8,867 nucleotides of DNA from Paracoccaceae bacterium (GTDB lineage Bacteria; Pseudomonadota; Alphaproteobacteria; Rhodobacterales; Rhodobacteraceae): the NCBI GenBank assembly GCA_002400675.1, contig NVQY01000096.1, positions 1-8,867 on the forward strand, read 5' to 3'. Both the position numbers and the translations under genes were made by a program. Under the pieces are notes generated by a model. The model was given only the letters and a program-made list of their open reading frames with translations, was not told the origin of the DNA and searched no databases. Shown in pieces: positions 5,751 through 8,867 of this stretch (its first letter is position 1; each line of letters opens with the position of its first letter).

Positions 5751-6686
5751 ATGAAACATCTTACATCTGTTGACGGAACCCCGGCGGACGGTTTTTCCTT
5801 CGGAACCATGCAATTTGGCGGCAAGGCGGACGCGGGGCAGTCACGCGCCATGTATGAGGCCTGCCGCGCGGCGGGCATCAGCCATTTCGATACCGCGTGG
5901 ATCTATACCGGCGGGGCCTCTGAAACCCTGTTGGGGCAAATGATCGGCGATGAGCGCGACAAGCTGTTGATCGCCACCAAATACGGGGCGGTCGATGGCG
6001 CCGGGATGGCCACCATGCGCCGCCAGTTCGACGAGTCGCGCGCGCGGTTGGGCATGGACATGGTTGACGTGTTTTACCTGCACGGGTTCGACCCCGACAC
6101 CGAGCTGCGAGAGACCATGCAGGGCATGGCAGAGCTGCGCGACGCCGGGCAAATTCGCTATGTGGGCCTGTCGAATTTCTCGGCGTGGCAGACCATGAAG
6201 GCCGCGCGCATCGCCGCTGAATTCGATCTGACCATTGATATCATCCAGCCGATGTACAACCTCGTCAAACGCGTGGCCGAGGTCGAAATCCTGCCGATGA
6301 GCGTGGATCAGAACATTGCCGTGGCCGCCTATTCTCCGCTTGGGGGCGGGTTGCTGACCGGGAAATACCGCGGCAAAGACCTTGGGCGGCTACGCGAGGA
6401 CAACCGCTATGCAGTGCGCTATCGCCACGACTGGATGTATGAGGTGGCCGATGCCTTGTCCGATCTGGCAGAGGAGAGCGGGATTGACCCGGCGACATTG
6501 GCGGTGGCTTGGGTTGCGGCCCATCCAACCGGCCCGATCCCGATCATTTCGGCGCGTAATGCCGACCAGCTACGGCCATCGCTTGCGGCCATGGACCTGG
6601 ACCTTGACCCGGCGCTGTATGCGCGGATTTCGGCGCTGACGCCGACGCCGCCACTGGCCACGGACCGCAGCGAGGAACAGGAATGA
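5751..6686 (+). CDS. Aldo/keto reductase family oxidoreductase
   Basis: A cytosolic NAD(P)H-dependent reductase of about 311 residues with the aldo/keto reductase TIM-barrel pattern. Counting from the ATG at 5751, the four catalytic residues are visible: Asp47 (FDTA), Tyr52 (WIYTGG), Lys77 (ATKYG) and His111 (FYLHG). Also present are GLSNFS (beta-strand 5 region), AYSPLGGGLLTGKY, and a C-terminal PIISARNADQL that matches the segment binding the cofactor's 2'-phosphate or adenine. The length is typical for the family. An alternative start three codons upstream (5742) gives MCAM; neither start has a Shine-Dalgarno, and 5751 was preferred because a -10-like box sits immediately before it. The TGA stop overlaps the start of the next gene by four bases (ATGA), so the two are translationally coupled. 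The physiological carbonyl substrate cannot be deduced. High GC returns here compared with the preceding pair of genes. Confidence 0.93.
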   Translation: MKHLTSVDGTPADGFSFGTMQFGGKADAGQSRAMYEACRAAGISHFDTAWIYTGGASETLLGQMIGDERDKLLIATKYGAVDGAGMATMRRQFDESRARLGMDMVDVFYLHGFDPDTELRETMQGMAELRDAGQIRYVGLSNFSAWQTMKAARIAAEFDLTIDIIQPMYNLVKRVAEVEILPMSVDQNIAVAAYSPLGGGLLTGKYRGKDLGRLREDNRYAVRYRHDWMYEVADALSDLAEESGIDPATLAVAWVAAHPTGPIPIISARNADQLRPSLAAMDLDLDPALYARISALTPTPPLATDRSEEQE

Positions 6687-7336
6687 CCGGCCAGTCACCG
6701 AAATCCGTCACCCACAGCATTGCCCACAAAGGCGAAGGCGACCGGCTGTTTGCGCCTTCGGCAGCGCGCAATCTTGAGGTGTTGAGCGATCTGCTGGGCG
6801 ACGTTGCGCCAACGACCGGCGACGCGCTGGAGTTGGCCAGTGGCACGGGGCAGCATGTGGTCAGCTATGCCGCGCGCCTGCCGGGCCTGAACTGGCAACC
6901 CAGCGAACTTGACCCCGCACGGCGCGCCAGCATCGACGCCCATGTGGCGGACGCGGGGCTGGGCAATATTGCCCCGGCGATCGCGCTGAACGCCGCGCAG
7001 GCGGGTTGGAGCGCGCGGCATGGTGGTAAGGCGTTGATTATCCTGTCAAACCTGCTGCATCTGATCACGGATAAGGCGACGAACACGGTGATCCAAGAGG
7101 CGGCGCGGGCGCTGGCCCCCGGTGGGCGGCTGGTGATCTACGGACCCTTCATGCGTGGCGGAGAATTGACCAGCGACGGCGATGCCAGTTTCCACGCCGG
7201 GCTGATCGCCAGAGATCCGGCGATTGGCTACAAGGATGATTTCGATATGATGGACCTGATCCAGGGGGCCGGGCTGGACATGGCCGAGGTCATTGAAATG
7301 CCCGCCAACAATCTGGTCCTTGTGGCCCAGAAATAG
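6683..7336 (+). CDS. DUF938 family SAM-dependent methyltransferase-like protein
   Basis: A 217-residue protein of the DUF938 family (related to vertebrate METTL26), with a class I methyltransferase fold. Visible landmarks are FAPSAARN near 23-30 (usually PAAERN), motif I ALELASGTGQHV (48-59, the SAM-binding loop), WQPSELDP (71-78, with an acidic residue at the end of strand 2), LSNLLHL (121-127), APGGRLVIYGPF (145-156) and the C-terminal EMPANNLVLV (205-214). These match the family from end to end at its usual length of about 200-220. The start overlaps the stop of the aldo/keto reductase gene in an ATGA, so the genes form one unit. Methyl transfer is inferred from the fold, and the acceptor is unknown for the family. 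The gene converges on rplY. Confidence 0.92.
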   Translation: MTGQSPKSVTHSIAHKGEGDRLFAPSAARNLEVLSDLLGDVAPTTGDALELASGTGQHVVSYAARLPGLNWQPSELDPARRASIDAHVADAGLGNIAPAIALNAAQAGWSARHGGKALIILSNLLHLITDKATNTVIQEAARALAPGGRLVIYGPFMRGGELTSDGDASFHAGLIARDPAIGYKDDFDMMDLIQGAGLDMAEVIEMPANNLVLVAQK

Positions 7337-7345
7337 GCACCACCA

Positions 7346-7377
7346 ACAAAAAACGGGGCCACAAAAGCGGCCCCGTT
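7346..7377 (-). terminator. Intrinsic terminator of rplY
   Basis: AACGGGGCC (7352-7360) pairs perfectly with GGCCCCGTT (7369-7377), nine pairs with an eight-base loop. Six A on the plus strand (7348-7353) become the T-run on the minus strand, so the element serves the minus gene, whose stop is about 40 bases away. On the plus strand only short T's follow, so it may stop the DUF938 transcript less well. Confidence 0.88.
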
Positions 7378-7418
7378 CTGGTTGGTCCGCATAAGCCGCA
7401 GACCTATTCTTGCACAGC

Positions 7419-8072
7419 TTATTCGTCGGTTGCTTCGGTTTCTGCAACGGTTGCCACTTCGACATCCGTATCCGCATCATCATCGTCGCCAGCCGAACGC
7501 AGGCTGGACGGCGCGGACACTGTGGCGATCACGAAATCACGGTCGATGGTCGGCTTGGACCCGGCAGGAAGCGGGATCGACGAAATGGTGATCGAATCGC
7601 CAACGTCCAGACCGGTCAGATCGACGGTGATCTCGTCAGGGATGTCTTGCGCGGTCACAACCAGTTCGACCTCGGGGCGAATGACGGTCAGAACGCCACC
7701 CTTTTTCAGGCCGGGGCATTCTTCCTCGTTTTCGAATCCAACGTGGATGAACAAAGCGATTTTGGTGGTCCGACGCAGGCGCATCAGGTCCAGATGGGTC
7801 GGCAGGTCCTTGACCACATGACGCTGAACGTCACGGCAGATGACGCGCACGTCGTCATGGCCTTCAACCTTGAGGTTGAACAGCGTGGACTTGAACCGGC
7901 CCGCCCGCAGCTTTGTCAGCAATTCGTTGAACGGAATCTGAATCGGCAGCGGATCTGTGTCGCCACCAAATACGATTCCCGGAACCATGCCATCGCGGCG
8001 TGCCTGACGAGCGGCGCCCTTGCCTGTCCCCGTCCGTTCCAGAGCTACGAGATCAGGAATCTCTTTAGCCAT
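7419..8072 (-). CDS. rplY: 50S ribosomal protein L25 / general stress protein Ctc
   Basis: A 217-residue ribosomal protein of the long L25 (TL5/CTC) type, which binds 5S rRNA in the large subunit. The N-terminal 5S-binding domain spans about residues 1-97, with [12 protein letters not shown] (26-37) and [16 protein letters not shown] (81-96), corresponding to the family's G-x-V-P-x-x-x-Y/F-G and DVQ...H-x-D segments. The C-terminal beta domain spans about 100-190, with [13 protein letters not shown] (125-137), and an acidic tail rich in Asp/Glu closes the protein (196-217). The start MAKEIPDL was chosen because GGAG lies eight to nine bases before it; an in-frame GTG 48 bases upstream lies inside a leader hairpin and was rejected. 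A candidate promoter, a leader hairpin and a strong terminator suggest a single-gene transcript. The usual partner gene pth is not directly downstream. Confidence 0.97.
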   Translation of the reverse strand: MAKEIPDLVALERTGTGKGAARQARRDGMVPGIVFGGDTDPLPIQIPFNELLTKLRAGRFKSTLFNLKVEGHDDVRVICRDVQRHVVKDLPTHLDLMRLRRTTKIALFIHVGFENEEECPGLKKGGVLTVIRPEVELVVTAQDIPDEITVDLTGLDVGDSITISSIPLPAGSKPTIDRDFVIATVSAPSSLRSAGDDDDADTDVEVATVAETEATDE

Positions 8073-8093
8073 GATATTTCTCCAAATGTTAGG

Positions 8094-8122
8094 GCGTGGC
8101 TCCTCCAAGGCTGTAGCCACGC
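8094..8122 (-). promoter_or_regulatory. Hairpin in the rplY leader
   Basis: On the message, GCGTGGCT and AGCCACGC form a perfect eight-pair stem around 13 bases. The enclosed stretch can add CCT/AGG after a four-base ACAG bulge, leaving a TGG loop. It contains a GGAGG that is not the real ribosome binding site, which lies further downstream at about 8080. With the predicted promoter, the hairpin starts only about five bases from the 5' end. It could be a stability element or an autoregulatory L25 binding site; neither is shown. Confidence 0.5.
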
Positions 8123-8133
8123 GTGAAGTCGCG

Positions 8134-8162
8134 CGTATAGACCACCTTGACGGCCATGGAAA
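8134..8162 (-). promoter_or_regulatory. Candidate sigma-70-type promoter of rplY
   Basis: On the minus strand TTTCCA (8162-8157) and TATACG (8139-8134) are separated by exactly 17 bases, each matching the consensus at four of six positions. The start would be near 8127, giving a leader of about 55 bases before the ATG at 8072. It lies between the sulfotransferase stop and rplY, the place a promoter is expected. Confidence 0.45.
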
Positions 8163-8178
8163 GAGGTGAATACGGCCC

Positions 8179-8799
8179 CTATCCTATGGCCGTTTGCAGG
8201 TGCCCCCCGGCATCTTGCAGGCGTGCGTAAAGGTCGAATTCCTGTGACCGGGCGGCGCGCAGTTTTTGCCGGATTTCCGGGCTAAGGGGCGCGCCCACAT
8301 AGGGCGAGACGTTCTTTTGCCTCAGGATAACCTCTTCCTCGAAACGCTGGTTCAGGAAGGCGCGGAATTGCAGTGGCTTTTCGTAGAGAAACAGGTGATT
8401 CACCAGCAGATCGCCCTTGCCAGAGGTCAGCATGTTGGACTGACTGCCGATCTTGGCAAAGGGTTTGGCATTTTCCGAGATGACGGCCAGAACAAACTCG
8501 TCAAAACTGATGCCTTTGGTGCTGGAAACTGACTCTTGTTTCGGGTCGCGGGCGCGGTAACGGAACCAGCTGCGGATCTGTTCTTCGGGGTCGCGCATCA
8601 CCGCAAAACGTTCCGGGCGCAGGTCCAACACCCGGTTCAGAAACGGCGCTATCTTGGTGTGGAAGCGCCGCGCGGTCATATGTTTCCAGCGTTTGGAAAA
8701 TATGATGTCGGCCTTGGGTTTCAACGCGCCCTCAACGGCCGATGTCCCGGTTTTCGGGACGGCGATAAAAACAAGGGATTGCTGCGCGTAAATCTGCAT
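8179..8799 (-). CDS. Sulfotransferase-family protein
   Basis: A 206-residue protein with the two PAPS-binding signatures of sulfotransferases. The first is the 5'-phosphosulfate loop VPKTGTSA (14-21) right after the first strand LVFIA. The second is the 3'-phosphate motif [16 protein letters not shown] (64-79), containing the conserved Arg69-Asp70-Pro71 and Ser77. KHMTA (39-43) and HLFLYEK (135-141) also fit small bacterial members of this family. It should move a sulfo group from PAPS to an acceptor, possibly a sugar or cell-surface glycan, but the acceptor is unknown. No signal peptide or clear membrane segment is present. It starts seven bases after the stop of an upstream gene and no strong Shine-Dalgarno is seen, so translation may depend on coupling. 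The 106-base gap to rplY contains the latter's probable promoter, so co-transcription with rplY is possible but not required. Confidence 0.8.
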   Translation of the reverse strand: MQIYAQQSLVFIAVPKTGTSAVEGALKPKADIIFSKRWKHMTARRFHTKIAPFLNRVLDLRPERFAVMRDPEEQIRSWFRYRARDPKQESVSSTKGISFDEFVLAVISENAKPFAKIGSQSNMLTSGKGDLLVNHLFLYEKPLQFRAFLNQRFEEEVILRQKNVSPYVGAPLSPEIRQKLRAARSQEFDLYARLQDAGGHLQTAIG

Positions 8800-8806
8800 G
8801 GGTCGT

Positions 8807-8867
8807 TCAGTAATCTGCCTGTGTCAGTCCTGCCAGACGCCGTTGAAATCCCGCGGGATCAACAGGT
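8807..8867 (-). CDS. C-terminal end of an unidentified gene, cut by window end
   Basis: Nineteen codons ending in TGA are open from the window edge on the minus strand and read PVDPAGFQRRLAGLTQADY. The stop lies seven bases before the sulfotransferase start, a spacing typical of genes in one operon. The amino-acid make-up looks like a normal soluble C-terminus, but the piece is too short to recognise a family. That it is a real gene rests on the tight spacing and plausible composition only. Confidence 0.5.
   Translation of the reverse strand, partial: PVDPAGFQRRLAGLTQADY

Noticed and set aside
8073..8120. GTG start giving L25 a 16-residue extension
   Set aside because: The GTG lies within the leader hairpin, the extra residues do not resemble L25, and a good GGAG precedes the ATG at 8072.
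7410..8126. Long plus-strand open frame opposite rplY
   Set aside because: It is a shadow frame; rplY on the minus strand has a ribosome binding site, full family match and terminator.

Overview
The window looks like a chromosomal segment of an alphaproteobacterium, most probably a marine Rhodobacterales (Roseobacter-type) species. The basis is the high GC with GC-rich third codon positions, the style of the ribosomal protein L25 gene (long, with an acidic tail), and the purine-type BMP transporter layout. The genus assignment is inference; no database search was possible. There are nine protein genes, two of them cut by the window edges. I see no tRNA, rRNA, CRISPR array, insertion sequence or attachment site.

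Region 1 (1-4266, plus strand) is an ABC uptake operon of the BMP/nucleoside class: the end of a tandem-domain ATPase, two different membrane permeases, then a secreted BMP-family binding protein, closed by a strong hairpin terminator. All four parts of an importer for nucleosides, purines or similar ligands are present. The binding protein gene comes last and has visibly more 'polished' codon use than the membrane genes.

Region 2 (about 4270-5690) is a compositionally different, more AT-rich patch. It holds two divergent genes: a membrane CDP-alcohol phosphatidyltransferase (minus) and a TagD-like small cytidylyltransferase (plus). Together they could make a CDP-activated polar alcohol and move it onto a lipid. 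This is the least ordinary part of the window. The 241-bp gap between them carries a perfect 8-bp dyad that could be a shared operator.

Region 3 (5742-7336, plus) is a two-gene unit: an aldo/keto reductase whose stop overlaps the start of a DUF938-type SAM-dependent methyltransferase. The reductase has no visible Shine-Dalgarno but has a -10-like box right at its start, so it may be leaderless.

Region 4 (7346-8867, minus) contains rplY (ribosomal protein L25/Ctc) with its own probable promoter, a hairpin in its short leader and a clear terminator. Upstream of it is a sulfotransferase-family gene preceded, 7 bases away, by the tail of an unidentified gene that runs off the window.

The main lead for something undescribed is the divergent cytidylyltransferase / CDP-alcohol transferase pair. 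The second is the possible L25 leader element. The rest is ordinary core and accessory metabolism.
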